Shown piece by piece: positions 7,470 to 16,783 of a stretch of DNA of 64,000 bases (its first letter is position 1; every line of letters starts with the position of its first letter). The position numbers and the translations under genes are program-made. The stretch comes from JAMXLJ01 sp036558745 (GTDB lineage Bacteria; Actinomycetota; Acidimicrobiia; IMCC26256; JAMXLJ01): the NCBI GenBank assembly GCA_036558745.1, contig DATBEZ010000090.1, positions 1 through 64,000 on the forward strand, given 5' to 3'. The notes beneath the pieces are model-generated. The model was not told where the DNA came from. It saw nothing but the letters and a program-made list of their open reading frames with translations, and searched no databases.

Positions 7470-10060
7470 GTCACCGCTGCCTGGTGGCGCCAGCGGAGCG
7501 TGACGTCGGTGCCGACCTCGTCGGTGTCGACGACGACGTCGTCGCTCAGCGCGTGCATGAGCAGCAGACCGCGACCGCGGTTCCCACCGCGCGGTGCGCG
7601 CCAGCGACCGCGGTCGCGGACGTGGACACACAGGCCGTCGTCGTCGACCATGCCCTCGAGCACGAACGACGGCATCGACGCGCGCGTCGGGTACGCACCG
7701 TTCGAACCGTGCTCGATCGCGTTCGCGCACGCCTCACCGACCGCGGCGAGCACCTTCGTCGTCTCCACCTCGCCGACGCCGACGCCGTGCAACCACCGCC
7801 GCAACGTCCGTCGTGTCGACGCCAGCACCGACGGGTCGGCGGGCACGTCGAGGTACAGGTGCGCGCCGAGCTCCTCGAGCCGGACCGCGAGCACCGCCAC
7901 GTCGTCCTCGCCGTTCGTGCCGCCCAGCATCCCGTCGACGAGCGCGTCACACAGCGCCGCGGGATCGCCGGGGTGCTCCCGCGTCGACGCCACGTCGACG
8001 AGCCGCTCGAGGCCGACGTCGAGCGGCCGCCGCCGGTCCTCGACGAGGCCGTCGGTGAAGAGCACGAACGTGTCGCCCGGCCGGAGCCGGATGGTCGTCG
8101 TCCGGTAGTGGACCGGCGCGCCGGTACCGAGCGGCACCCCCCGCTCCTGGTCGAGGCGGCTGCCGCGTCCGTCGCGGTCGACCAGGAGCGGTTGCAGGTG
8201 TCCCGCGCTCGACAGGCGGAGCTCTCCGCGCTCCGGATCCAGCGTGCCGCACGTCAGCGTCGCCATCTCGTCGGGCTCGAGCGCGGCGAGCAACGCGTCG
8301 AGACGGGCGAGCACGCGCGCCGGATCGGGGTCCTCGATCATGTAGGCGCGCAGCGCGTTGCGCAGCTGCCCCATCACCGACGCCGAGTGCGCCCCGTGCC
8401 CCGCGACGTCACCGAGCGCGAACGCAAGGAGCCCGGCGCGCACGGTGAACGCGTCGTACCAGTCGCCACCGACGTCCATCGCCGCGCCCGCCGGCAGGTA
8501 ACGGACCGCGACCGCGACGCCCGGTACCGAAGGGAGCACCGGCGGCAGCAGGCTGCGCTGCAACGTCTCCGCCAGCTCTCGCTGCCCCGCGAACAGGCGC
8601 CCGTTCTCCACCGCCATCGACACCCGGCGGCCGAGGACCTCGACGACGCTCAGGTCCGCTGGCGCGTACCGCGCACCCTCGGCGGCGCGCAGCAGGCTGA
8701 GCGCGCCGACGACGTGACCCTGTGTGACGAGCGGGACGATGATCACCGAGTGGATCCCGAGACGGCGGATCATCTCGAGGTGGTCGTCGTCGCGCGCGAC
8801 GCGGGCCAGCACCTCCTCGGTCAGCTCGACCAGCACGGTGGGCTCACCGCGCGCGATCACCTCGGCGATCGGGTTGCGGCCGCGCGGATCCGGTGGCCAA
8901 CGCTCGAGTGAGGTCGCGTCGCCAAGCGCCGGGTTCGCGACCACCAACCGGCGCGTGCCCTCCTCCTCCACGAGGTCCAGGTAGCAGAGGTCGGCGAGGT
9001 CGGGGACGAGTGCCTCGCCCATCCGCCGGAACGCGGTCGCGATGTCGAGCGTGGAGGCGAGGGCGCGGCTCGCCTCGTTGAGCAGCGCGAGTCGCTCCGT
9101 GGCCCGATCGCGGCTCTGGTAGAGCCGTGCGTTCTCGATCGCGACCGATGCCCGCCGCGCCAGCTCGTCGGCCAGCTCGGTGTCGGCGGCGACGAACGGC
9201 GGAAGGTCACGACCGCGCGCGAACGACAACGCGCCGATCACGCCCGTGCCGCTGCGCAACGGCGCCACGAGGAACGAGCGGGGCGCCAGCGACCGCAGCA
9301 GCTGCAGCGTCCGCCCGTCGGACGCGCTCGCACGCAACGAGTCGTCGTCGAACTCGCCCACGACGGTCTCGCCGTGGGCGACCCGCTCGACCAGCTCCGG
9401 CGGGAACATCGGCGCGGCGTCGGCGGGCACGGCTTCGAGCTCGTGCTGGCGCGAGGGATGCCGGTGCGCGACCGCGACCCGGCGGACGCCCTCCTCGTCG
9501 ACGAGGGCGACCGTGCCCCACTCGGCGAGGACGTCGACGCTCAGCCGCGCGAGCCGTCGCAACGTCGCGTCGACGTCGAGGGACGACCCGAGGACCTCGC
9601 TCGCACGGGCGAGGAAGTCGACGCGGAGGCGCGCCTCCTGGGCGTCGTCGAGGGCGCGCTCGAGGCGTTCGACGAACGCGGAGGCGGCCAGCGCGGTGAC
9701 GAGGAAGAAGGCGAGGGCCGCGAGCTCCTCGAAGCCCTCGCCGAGCGACTGGACGCCGAAGCTGTTCTTGGGCGGCAGGACCGCGTACCAGATGCCGAGC
9801 GACGAGAGCACCGACGCGACGAGGCCGGGTCGCAACCCACCGAGCGCCGCCGCGCCGATGACGACGACGAGGAAGACGCCGCTCGGGAGGTAGCGGAACG
9901 GCGCGATCTGCGCGACGACGCCGAACGTCACGAGCGCGGAGCCCCCGACCGCGAGCACCCAGGCCCAGACCGGCTGCGCGCCCACCAACCCGCGTTCCGG
10001 GCGGAGCGAGTCCCAGTTCCCCGGCACGACCCTCCCGCACTGCAGCGCCGACGCCGTCAC
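7466..10060 (-). CDS. Membrane GAF-GAF-SpoIIE phosphatase with C-terminal RsbW-like anti-sigma kinase domain
   Basis: This is a roughly 864-residue multidomain regulator. It begins with a DUF4118-like membrane region (VWAWVLAVGGSALVTFGVV through GIWYAVLPP), followed by two GAF-type sensory domains. The PP2C/SpoIIE phosphatase has DVGGDWYDAF, LGDVAGHGAHS and FVLFTDGLVE. The C-terminal GHKL ATPase has GEACANAIEHG, HVRDRGRW and GRGLLLMHALSDDV. It should both phosphorylate and dephosphorylate the adjacent STAS protein in response to a signal. The start is uncertain: GTG at 10060 has an AAGGA-type site upstream; 10114 and 10027 are alternatives. Confidence 0.85.
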   Translation of the reverse strand: MTASALQCGRVVPGNWDSLRPERGLVGAQPVWAWVLAVGGSALVTFGVVAQIAPFRYLPSGVFLVVVIGAAALGGLRPGLVASVLSSLGIWYAVLPPKNSFGVQSLGEGFEELAALAFFLVTALAASAFVERLERALDDAQEARLRVDFLARASEVLGSSLDVDATLRRLARLSVDVLAEWGTVALVDEEGVRRVAVAHRHPSRQHELEAVPADAAPMFPPELVERVAHGETVVGEFDDDSLRASASDGRTLQLLRSLAPRSFLVAPLRSGTGVIGALSFARGRDLPPFVAADTELADELARRASVAIENARLYQSRDRATERLALLNEASRALASTLDIATAFRRMGEALVPDLADLCYLDLVEEEGTRRLVVANPALGDATSLERWPPDPRGRNPIAEVIARGEPTVLVELTEEVLARVARDDDHLEMIRRLGIHSVIIVPLVTQGHVVGALSLLRAAEGARYAPADLSVVEVLGRRVSMAVENGRLFAGQRELAETLQRSLLPPVLPSVPGVAVAVRYLPAGAAMDVGGDWYDAFTVRAGLLAFALGDVAGHGAHSASVMGQLRNALRAYMIEDPDPARVLARLDALLAALEPDEMATLTCGTLDPERGELRLSSAGHLQPLLVDRDGRGSRLDQERGVPLGTGAPVHYRTTTIRLRPGDTFVLFTDGLVEDRRRPLDVGLERLVDVASTREHPGDPAALCDALVDGMLGGTNGEDDVAVLAVRLEELGAHLYLDVPADPSVLASTRRTLRRWLHGVGVGEVETTKVLAAVGEACANAIEHGSNGAYPTRASMPSFVLEGMVDDDGLCVHVRDRGRWRAPRGGNRGRGLLLMHALSDDVVVDTDEVGTDVTLRWRHQAAVT

Positions 10061-10153
10061 GCTAGTCGCGTCCTTCCCGCGCCACGACCACGTCGCGCTG
10101 AATGTTCGGGTCACTCTCGCCCGCGCTCCAGGAGGCGACGCCGAGCAGAGCTT

Positions 10154-10173
10154 CGCTTCGTTCCTACGAAGCG
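10154..10173. other. Hairpin in the ileS upstream region
   Basis: CGCTTCG (10154-10160) and CGAAGCG (10167-10173) form a perfect 7-bp stem with a 6-nt loop. It lies upstream of the proposed ileS start of transcription, so it is more likely an operator, repeat or divergent-transcript element than a leader attenuator. Confidence 0.3.
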
Positions 10174-10199
10174 TCGCGTTCGTGAAATGGCCCGGCCGG

Positions 10200-10205
10200 T
10201 AGGGT
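10200..10205 (+). promoter_or_regulatory. Leaderless -10 element of ileS
   Basis: TAGGGT fits TANNNT and ends 7 nt before the ileS ATG at 10213. No Shine-Dalgarno sequence lies between them. Transcription would start at or next to the ATG, giving a leaderless mRNA. Confidence 0.5.
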
Positions 10206-10212
10206 TGGACCG

Positions 10213-13200
10213 ATGTTCGAACCCGTCGACTCCCGCTTCGACCTGGTGGATCTCGAGCACCGGGTGCTGGCCCAGTGGCGCGACGACGACGTCTTCGCCC
10301 GGAGCCTCGAGCGGCGCGCGGGCGCGCCGGAGTGGGTCTTCTACGAGGGCCCGCCGACCGCGAACGGCAGGCCCGGGATCCACCACGTCTGGGCCCGCCT
10401 GTTCAAGGACCTCTTCCCCCGCTTCCACGCCATGCGCGGCAAGCACGTCGCGCGCAAGGGCGGTTGGGACTGCCACGGCCTGCCGGTCGAGGTCGAGGTC
10501 GAGAAGGAGCTCGGCTTCTCGGGCAAGCCGCAGATCGAGGAGTTCGGCATCGAGGCCTTCAACCAGCGGTGCCGCGAGTCCGTGCACCGTTACGTCGAGG
10601 ACTTCGCCGCGCTCACGAGCCGCATCGGCATGTGGCTCGACACCGACGACGCGTACTGGACGCTCTCCAACGACTACATCGAGAGCGTCTGGTGGATCTT
10701 CGACCAGATGTGGGGCAACCAGCTCATCTACGAGGGCTTCAAGGTCGTCCCCTACTGCGGCCGGTGCGGCACCGCGCTCTCGAGCCACGAGCTGGGCCAG
10801 CCCGGCGCGTACCGCGACGTCAGCGAGCCCTCCGTGTACGTCCGCTTCCCCGCCGTCGGTCGCGACTTCGACCTCCTGGTCTGGACGACGACGCCATGGA
10901 CGTTGATCTCGAACGTGGGCGCCGCGATCGGTCCGGACATCGAGTACGTGCGCGTGCGGGCCCGCGACGCGTCGTCCGGCGCGCGCGATCTCGTGCTCGC
11001 TGCGGCGCGGGTGGCGGACGTGCTCGACGACGATTACGAGGTCGTGGGACCCGTGCCCGTGGGCGAGCTCATCGGCCTCCACTACGAGCGGCCCTTCGAC
11101 TTCCTCCCCGTCGTCGACGACGCGTGCCGCGTCGTCGTCGCGGACTTCGTCACCATCGATGACGGCTCGGGGATCGTGCACCTCGCGCCCGCGTTCGGCG
11201 AGGTCGACCGGGAGGTCGGCGAGCGCGAAGGCCTGCCGGTGCTGAACCCGGTCGACGCGGCCGCGCGCTTCGACGCGAGCGTTCCGCCGTGGACCGGCCA
11301 ATTCGTGAAGGACGCCGACCCCTCCATCATCGAGACGCTCGCCGCCGCGGGCCGCCTCGAGCGCGTCGTCGACTACACCCACTCCTATCCGCACTGTTGG
11401 CGCTGCGGCACACCCCTCATCTACTGGGCGAAGCCGACGTGGTTCGCGCGCACGTCGTCGCGCAAGGACGAGCTGCTCGCGCAGAACGAGACGATCGGCT
11501 GGCATCCCGAGCACATCAAGCACGGGCGCTTCGGCGACTGGCTCGAGAACAACGTCGACTGGGCGCTGTCGCGCGACCGGTTCTGGGGCACGCCGATCCC
11601 GGTCTGGCGGTGCGGCAACGGTCACGACACCTGCGTCGGCTCCGTCGCGCGGCTCTCCGAGCTCGCAGGCAAGGACCTCGCGGACCTCGACCTGCACCGG
11701 CCCTACGTCGACGACATCACGTTCGACTGTCCCGGGTGCGGCGAACGGGCGACGCGCGTCGAGCCGGTCCTCGATGCGTGGTTCGACTCCGGCTCCATGC
11801 CCTCGGCCCAGTTCCACTTCCCCTTCGAGCACGAGCAGGAGTTCGCGAAGCGGTTCCCGGCCGACTTCATCTGCGAGGCGATCGACCAGACGCGCGGTTG
11901 GTTCTACTCGTTGCTCGCGGTCAACACCCTCGTCTTCAAGCGCACGCCGTACCGCAACGTCGTGTGCCTCGCGCTGGTCGTCGACAAGGACGGCCAGAAG
12001 ATGTCGAAGTCGAAGGGCAACGTCATCGACCCGTGGACGATCCTCGAGTCGCGCGGCGCCGACGCGTTGCGCTGGTACTTCTTCTCCGCGGGGTCCCCCT
12101 GGGTGAGCCGTCGCGTGTCCGAGGACGGGATCGACGAGTCGACCCGGCGGTTCCTGCTGACGCTGTGGAACACGTACGCGTTCTTCGTGACGTACGCGAA
12201 CCTCGACGGCTGGACGCGCCCCGAGGGCCCGCTGCCGCCCCGGACCCACGTGCTCGACCGCTGGATCCGCTCACGCCTCCACCGGACGGTCCGCGAGGTC
12301 ACGGCCGCCCTCGAGGGGTTCGACGCGCTGCGCGGGGCGCAGGCGCTCGAGACGTTCGTCGACGACCTGTCGAACTGGTACGTGCGCCGCTCGCGTGCGC
12401 GTTTCTGGAAGGCGAACGATCCGGCTGCGCACGCGACGCTGCACGAAGCGCTCACGACGGTCGCGGTGCTGCTCGCGCCGTTCACGCCGTTCGTGGCCGA
12501 CGCGATGTTCCAGAACCTGTCCCGGACGCGCGAGTCCGTGCACCTGCAGGACTGGCCTGCCGTCGACGAGGGCGCGCTCGACGACGCGCTCGAGGAGGAG
12601 ATGGCCCTCGCGCGACGCGTCGCGTCACTCGGGCTCGCGGCCCGCAACGACGCGCGGCTCAAGGTGCGCCAGCCGCTGCGCCGCGCGCTCGTGTTGCTGC
12701 CCGATCACGCGCGTCTCGGCGGCGAGGTCGTCACCGAGGTCGCCGACGAGCTGAACGTGCGCGAGCTCGATCCGGTCGACGACCTCGAGGGCCTGCTCGA
12801 CTACAAGGTGACACCGGTGTTCCGGAAGCTCGGCCCGAAGGTCGGCAAGGACATGCCGCGCGTGAAAGGCGCGCTCGAACGGGTCGACGGCGCGTCGGTG
12901 CGCGCCGCGCTCGACGCGGAAGGCGTGTACCGCCTCGACCTCGGCGAAGGTCGCGTCGTCGAGCTCGGTCCCGAGGAGCTCGAGGTGCGGGCCGAGTCGC
13001 ACGAAGAGCTCGTGCTCGCGCAGGAGGACCGCTACGCGGTCGCGCTCGACACCGCCCTCGACGACGAGCTGCGCGACGAGGGATGGGTCCGTGAGGTCAT
13101 TCGGGCCGTCAACGAGGCGCGCAAGCAGCGCGGGCTCGAGATCGCCGACCGGGTGACCCTCGTGCTGACCGTCCCCGAAGCCCGCTACGCGGCCACCGAC

Positions 13201-13338
13201 GCCGCGCGCGACACGATCGCGACCGAGGTCCTGGCCCGCTCGATCACCGTCGAGCCGGGGGAGGTCGGCGCCGACGAGCCCCGTGCCGCCGCCCTCGACG
13301 GCAGCCTGGTCAGGATCGAGCTCGAGAAGGTCGCCTGA
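10213..13338 (+). CDS. ileS: Isoleucyl-tRNA synthetase, type 2, with altered GxHH signature
   Basis: The 1041-residue class I synthetase charges tRNA-Ile. The catalytic fold opens with GPPTANGRPGIHH: the signature that normally reads HxGH is GIHH here (residues 55-58), with first and third positions exchanged. The second signature KMSKS is intact at 596-600. A CP1 editing domain (WTTTPWTLISN), a tryptophan-rich middle, an anticodon-binding domain and a C-terminal domain follow. Length and motifs match the eukaryote-like type 2 IleRS, a class known for mupirocin tolerance; GxHH variants have been reported as hyper-resistant. The gene is on the opposite strand to its neighbours and convergent with divIVA, 16 bp away. 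Confidence 0.97.
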   Translation: MFEPVDSRFDLVDLEHRVLAQWRDDDVFARSLERRAGAPEWVFYEGPPTANGRPGIHHVWARLFKDLFPRFHAMRGKHVARKGGWDCHGLPVEVEVEKELGFSGKPQIEEFGIEAFNQRCRESVHRYVEDFAALTSRIGMWLDTDDAYWTLSNDYIESVWWIFDQMWGNQLIYEGFKVVPYCGRCGTALSSHELGQPGAYRDVSEPSVYVRFPAVGRDFDLLVWTTTPWTLISNVGAAIGPDIEYVRVRARDASSGARDLVLAAARVADVLDDDYEVVGPVPVGELIGLHYERPFDFLPVVDDACRVVVADFVTIDDGSGIVHLAPAFGEVDREVGEREGLPVLNPVDAAARFDASVPPWTGQFVKDADPSIIETLAAAGRLERVVDYTHSYPHCWRCGTPLIYWAKPTWFARTSSRKDELLAQNETIGWHPEHIKHGRFGDWLENNVDWALSRDRFWGTPIPVWRCGNGHDTCVGSVARLSELAGKDLADLDLHRPYVDDITFDCPGCGERATRVEPVLDAWFDSGSMPSAQFHFPFEHEQEFAKRFPADFICEAIDQTRGWFYSLLAVNTLVFKRTPYRNVVCLALVVDKDGQKMSKSKGNVIDPWTILESRGADALRWYFFSAGSPWVSRRVSEDGIDESTRRFLLTLWNTYAFFVTYANLDGWTRPEGPLPPRTHVLDRWIRSRLHRTVREVTAALEGFDALRGAQALETFVDDLSNWYVRRSRARFWKANDPAAHATLHEALTTVAVLLAPFTPFVADAMFQNLSRTRESVHLQDWPAVDEGALDDALEEEMALARRVASLGLAARNDARLKVRQPLRRALVLLPDHARLGGEVVTEVADELNVRELDPVDDLEGLLDYKVTPVFRKLGPKVGKDMPRVKGALERVDGASVRAALDAEGVYRLDLGEGRVVELGPEELEVRAESHEELVLAQEDRYAVALDTALDDELRDEGWVREVIRAVNEARKQRGLEIADRVTLVLTVPEARYAATDAARDTIATEVLARSITVEPGEVGADEPRAAALDGSLVRIELEKVA

Positions 13339-13354
13339 AGGGCGACCCCGCTCC

Positions 13355-14374
13355 CTACCGGCGGCGCTTGAAGACGTTGCCGAAGCGGCCGGAGTCGTCG
13401 TCCTCGTCGTCGTAGTCGTGGTCGCCCGCCGGGCCGAGCGGGCGGTCGTCGCGCACCGCCTCGCGCAGGCTCGCGAAGAACGCGTCGTCGTCGAGCACCT
13501 GGGCCTCGGCCGGCTCCTCGTCGCGGATGAGCTTGTCGCGCGCGCGTGCGTCGTCACGCGGCTCGTCCGCGAACGACGGCACCGCGGGCGGGCTGCCCGC
13601 GTTCGACGGCGCGGTCTCCGGGAAGGGTGGCACCGCGTCGATGGTGATCGTGTCGTGGTCCGTCGGCATCGACGGCGCGGGCGGGATCGGCGGCGCGGGC
13701 GGTGCAGGCGGCGGCGCGGGCGCGCCGGACGAGTTCGCCGGCGCGTTCGCGGTCGCAGCCGCGGGCTGCGGTGTGAGCGTGCCCTCGCCACCCCGCTGCT
13801 GCTCGCCGCTCGGCAGCTCGATCTCGTGCACCGCGGGACGCGAGCCCGCGCTCACCGTCGGTCGCGCGTCGAGCGACTCGAGGTCGGCCTCGATCGCGCG
13901 GCGCAGCCGCACGCGGTAGTCGGCCTCGAAGCGCTCGAGGTTGTCGATGTCGGCGACGAGCGCCTCACGCCGCGCGCCGAGACCGAGGACCTCGGCCTCG
14001 AGCCGGCGCTGCTCGGCCATCGCCATGCGGCGCGCGGTCGCCTCGGCCTCGCTCACGAGCGCGTACGCGCGGGTCTCGGCCTCCTCGACCATCTGCTTCG
14101 CGCGCGTCTGGGCCTCCGCGATCGCCTCGTCGGCGGTCTTCTGCGCGAGCAGGAGGGTGCGCTGGAGCATCTCCTCGTTCTCGCGGCCACGACCGGCGTC
14201 GCTCTCGAGCGCGCCGAGACGGTCCTGGTGACGACGGAGCTGCTCCTCGAGCTGCTCGATCGTCGCGGCGGCGCGCTCGAGGAGCTCGTCGACGTCGTCC
14301 CGGTTGTAGCCCCGGAATCCCTCGCGGATGTCCATGTCTCGGAGCTCGCGCGGCGTCACGTCCATGGCGGACAT
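13355..14374 (-). CDS. divIVA: DivIVA/Wag31-like polar scaffold protein
   Basis: The 339-residue protein starts with the DivIVA membrane-binding domain (VTPRELRDMDIREGFRGYN, then DDVDELLERAAATIEQLE). A long coiled-coil of about 150 residues follows. The C-terminal part is Pro/Ala-rich and disordered, with an acidic stretch and a basic FKRRR end. DivIVA proteins recognise curved membrane and recruit the cell-wall machinery to poles and septum. It is the last gene of the dcw cluster. ATG at 14374 is used; a second ATG at 14365 gives MDVTPREL and is equally possible. No clear ribosome site is seen for either. Confidence 0.9.
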   Translation of the reverse strand: MSAMDVTPRELRDMDIREGFRGYNRDDVDELLERAAATIEQLEEQLRRHQDRLGALESDAGRGRENEEMLQRTLLLAQKTADEAIAEAQTRAKQMVEEAETRAYALVSEAEATARRMAMAEQRRLEAEVLGLGARREALVADIDNLERFEADYRVRLRRAIEADLESLDARPTVSAGSRPAVHEIELPSGEQQRGGEGTLTPQPAAATANAPANSSGAPAPPPAPPAPPIPPAPSMPTDHDTITIDAVPPFPETAPSNAGSPPAVPSFADEPRDDARARDKLIRDEEPAEAQVLDDDAFFASLREAVRDDRPLGPAGDHDYDDEDDDSGRFGNVFKRRR

Positions 14375-14490
14375 GGTAGCGACGACGTGACGCGCCGTGG
14401 CGGACGCGGGCAAGCATTTCCGCGTCCTTCCAACGTCCACGTTCGGGCTGCTCACACGCGGCCACGCAGAGCGCGATACCGGAGCGATCC

Positions 14491-14748
14491 CTAGAAGATG
14501 CCGCCGCGCCCGCAGAGGATGGTCTGGAGGATGATCACGATGAAGAACAGCACGATGAACGAGAGGTCGAACATCCCGGCGGGCGGGATCACGCGGCGCA
14601 GCGGGGCGAGGAGCGGCTCGGTGAGCTGGAACAGCACCGAGTTGATCGACGCGAGCGCGGTGCCCGAGCGGACCGGGAACCACGAGAACACGGCCCGCAG
14701 GACGAGCACGATGAGGTAGAGCCAGAGGAGCGCGCAGAGGATGGCCAC
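14491..14748 (-). CDS. YggT-family small membrane protein
   Basis: The 85-residue protein has two membrane segments (LLWLYLIVLVLRAVFSWF and FDLSFIVLFFIVIILQTIL) joined by the conserved loop LTEPLLAPLRRVIPP. Proteins of this family lie between sepF and divIVA in many Gram-positive genomes and are thought to take part in division or osmotic homeostasis; the mechanism is unknown. It begins 9 bp after sepF ends. Confidence 0.88.
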   Translation of the reverse strand: MAILCALLWLYLIVLVLRAVFSWFPVRSGTALASINSVLFQLTEPLLAPLRRVIPPAGMFDLSFIVLFFIVIILQTILCGRGGIF

Positions 14749-14757
14749 GGCGTGGGG

Positions 14758-15294
14758 TCAGGTCCGGTAGAGACCCTTGGCCTGCAGACGCTCCTTCTCC
14801 TCCTGGGAGACCTCGACGTCGGCGGGCGTCAACAGGAAGACCTGATCGGCCACCCGCGACATCGTCCCGCCGACCGCGTACGCGAGACCGCTGGAGAAGT
14901 CGATGAGACGGCGCTGCAGGTCCTTGCCCAGGCCCTGCAGGTTGACGATCACGGGTTGGTTGGCCTTGAGCCGGTCGCCCACCTCCTGCGCGTCGTTGAA
15001 GCCGTGCGGCTCGACGACGTGCACCCGGGCCGCGTGGTTCGCCGGCATCGGCCGTATCACCGGCGGCTTCGGCGACGGGACGACGGCGGGCTCGTCCGCG
15101 CGCGGCAGCGGACGCACGGTCGCGCCGGAGCTGACCGCGATGCCGGGATCGGCGACGCGCGGCTGGGTCTGGGTCTGGACGCGGCTGACGGCGGGCTCGG
15201 GGGCAGCCTCGTCGTAGTAGTCGTCGTACTCGGGGTACTCGTCGTCGTCCTGCAGCCCCAGATAGACCAGGGTGCGGCGCCACAACGAAGCCAT
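14758..15294 (-). CDS. sepF: Cell division protein SepF
   Basis: The 178-residue protein starts with a short amphipathic, membrane-binding N-terminus (MASLWRRTLVYLGL). An acidic linker follows (DDDEYPEYDDYYDE), then the SepF fold: FNDAQEVGDRLKANQPVIVN, LIDFSSGLAYAVGG and VFLLTPADVEV. SepF tethers FtsZ to the membrane and organises the ring. It does so in the absence of ftsA, which is missing from this cluster. The ATG at 15294 has a strong AGGAGG site 8 nt upstream, which fixes the start. Confidence 0.95.
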   Translation of the reverse strand: MASLWRRTLVYLGLQDDDEYPEYDDYYDEAAPEPAVSRVQTQTQPRVADPGIAVSSGATVRPLPRADEPAVVPSPKPPVIRPMPANHAARVHVVEPHGFNDAQEVGDRLKANQPVIVNLQGLGKDLQRRLIDFSSGLAYAVGGTMSRVADQVFLLTPADVEVSQEEKERLQAKGLYRT

Positions 15295-15362
15295 GCGCAC
15301 GTCCTCCTGGGCGGTGAGCCTATCCCCCGGACCTCCCGCGAGGGCGGACGGTACCGAGGCGA

Positions 15363-16019
15363 TCACGGTGCGGGACGGGCCCCGAACAGCGCCCGGCCCA
15401 CCCGCACGATCGTCGCGCCTTCCTCGATCGCCATGTCGAAGTCTGCGGTCATGCCCATCGACAGCTGGGCCAGACCGAGCCGCCCCGCGAGCTCACGCAC
15501 GGCCGCGAAGGCGGCGCGTGGATCCTCGTTCCGGGGCGGAACCGTCATCAACCCCTCGACCTCGAGACCGAGCTCGCGGGCGCCGTCGACGAGCGAGGCG
15601 ACCTCGCCGAGCGCGCACCCGCCCTTCTGCGGCTCGTCGCCCACGTTCACCTCGACGAGCACGCGCGCCCCGGGCGCGCGCCGTGCGATCGCCTCGGCCA
15701 GCTGCGGCCGGTCGAGCGAGTGCCACAACGCGACGTGCGGAGCGAGCGCGGCGACCTTGTTGCGTTGGAGGCGTCCGAGGAAGTGCCAGCGGGGCCGATA
15801 GCCCTGCGCCGCGAGCGCGGTGTCCTTCGCGAGCAGCTCCTGGGCCCGGTTCTCACCCAGGTCCTCGAGGCCCGCGTCGATCGCGTCGACGAGCCGTTCG
15901 GCCGGCACCGTCTTCGACGCGCCGACGAGCGTGACGTCGGCAGGGTCACGCCCGGCGCGTCGCGCCGCATCCGCGATGCGCGCACGAACTTCCGCGAGGC
16001 GGGTCGTGGTGTCGGTCAC
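15363..16019 (-). CDS. YggS-family pyridoxal-5'-phosphate homeostasis protein
   Basis: The 218-residue single-domain PLP protein has the fold-type III barrel motifs: LVGASKTVPAERL with the PLP-binding Lys, then GENRAQEL, WHFLGRLQRNK, LVEVNVGDEPQKGG and LSMGMTADFDMAIEEGAT split around SMGM. The family buffers free PLP and affects amino-acid pools and has no known catalytic activity. The GTG at 16019 overlaps the pgeF stop (GTGA). A 68-bp gap separates it from sepF. Confidence 0.92.
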   Translation of the reverse strand: MTDTTTRLAEVRARIADAARRAGRDPADVTLVGASKTVPAERLVDAIDAGLEDLGENRAQELLAKDTALAAQGYRPRWHFLGRLQRNKVAALAPHVALWHSLDRPQLAEAIARRAPGARVLVEVNVGDEPQKGGCALGEVASLVDGARELGLEVEGLMTVPPRNEDPRAAFAAVRELAGRLGLAQLSMGMTADFDMAIEEGATIVRVGRALFGARPAP

Positions 16020-16783
16020 GGCGTCGGCGGGGTTCGCTTCCACCGGGTGACGATCATGGCCTGCCGACCGGTCACGCCGTCGCGCCGGTGCGAGAACCAG
16101 CGATCGGCGTCGTGCACCGTGCACTCGCGGCGCTGCTTGTGCATGGTCAGGACGCCCGCCTCGTACAACGCGATCTGCGTCGCGGCGAGCAGATCGAGCG
16201 CCGGGCGACCGTCGAGGGTGCGCTGCGCGACGTGCGGGCCGAACCGCGCGGTCAGCCGTTCGAGGTCGGCTTCGCCGAACTCGTAGTGGCAGGCGCGCGC
16301 GGACGGACCGATGACGGCCTCGACGACGCGCGAGCCGTCGGGGTCGAGGGCGCGGACCGCGTTCCCGATCACGCCCGCCTCGAGCCCCTTCCAGCCCGCG
16401 TGCACCGCGGCGACCGCGTCCGTCGTCGCGAGCGCGATCGGCACGCAGTCGGCGGCGAGAACCACGAGGGGAAGGTCGGGCACGGTCGTGAACACCGCGT
16501 CGGCCTCGGCGCCCGATACCGACGCGTCGGTCGCCTCGACCACGCGCGCGCCGTGGACCTGCCGCAGCCACACCCACTCGTCGGGGTCCTCCGGGACGTC
16601 GCCCTTCTCGGCGAGCACCTTGGCGACGCGGCGGCGGTTCTCCGCGACCGCGTCGGGATCGTCACCGACGTGGTCCGCGAGGTTCAGCGTGTCGTACGGC
16701 GGCGCCGACACACCGCCGGCGCGGAGGGTGAACCAGACGCGCGCGCATTCGCTCGCGAGCGTCGTCCACTGGAGCCGGACCAC
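16016..16783 (-). CDS. pgeF: Laccase-domain peptidoglycan editing factor / purine nucleoside phosphorylase (PgeF/YfiH)
   Basis: The 255-residue protein has the DUF152 multicopper-like fold: FTLRAGGVSAPPYDTLNLA, QVHGARVV, AADCVPIAL, AAVHAGWKG, and GPSARACHYEFGE. Cys and His residues in the DC and HAGW motifs form the metal and active site. Family members have purine nucleoside phosphorylase activity and in E. coli prevent misincorporation in peptidoglycan. It directly abuts ftsZ and overlaps yggS by 4 bp. Confidence 0.92.
   Translation of the reverse strand: MVRLQWTTLASECARVWFTLRAGGVSAPPYDTLNLADHVGDDPDAVAENRRRVAKVLAEKGDVPEDPDEWVWLRQVHGARVVEATDASVSGAEADAVFTTVPDLPLVVLAADCVPIALATTDAVAAVHAGWKGLEAGVIGNAVRALDPDGSRVVEAVIGPSARACHYEFGEADLERLTARFGPHVAQRTLDGRPALDLLAATQIALYEAGVLTMHKQRRECTVHDADRWFSHRRDGVTGRQAMIVTRWKRTPPTP

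Noticed and set aside
10115..10212. T-box riboswitch ahead of ileS
   Set aside because: Actinobacterial ileS genes often have one, but no T-box core (GGTACCGCG-type) is present, the gap is under 100-155 bp, and a leaderless -10 sits 7 nt from the ATG.
10111..12249. Long open frame antisense to ileS
   Set aside because: It is a composition-driven shadow of a highly conserved synthetase and has no recognisable domain.
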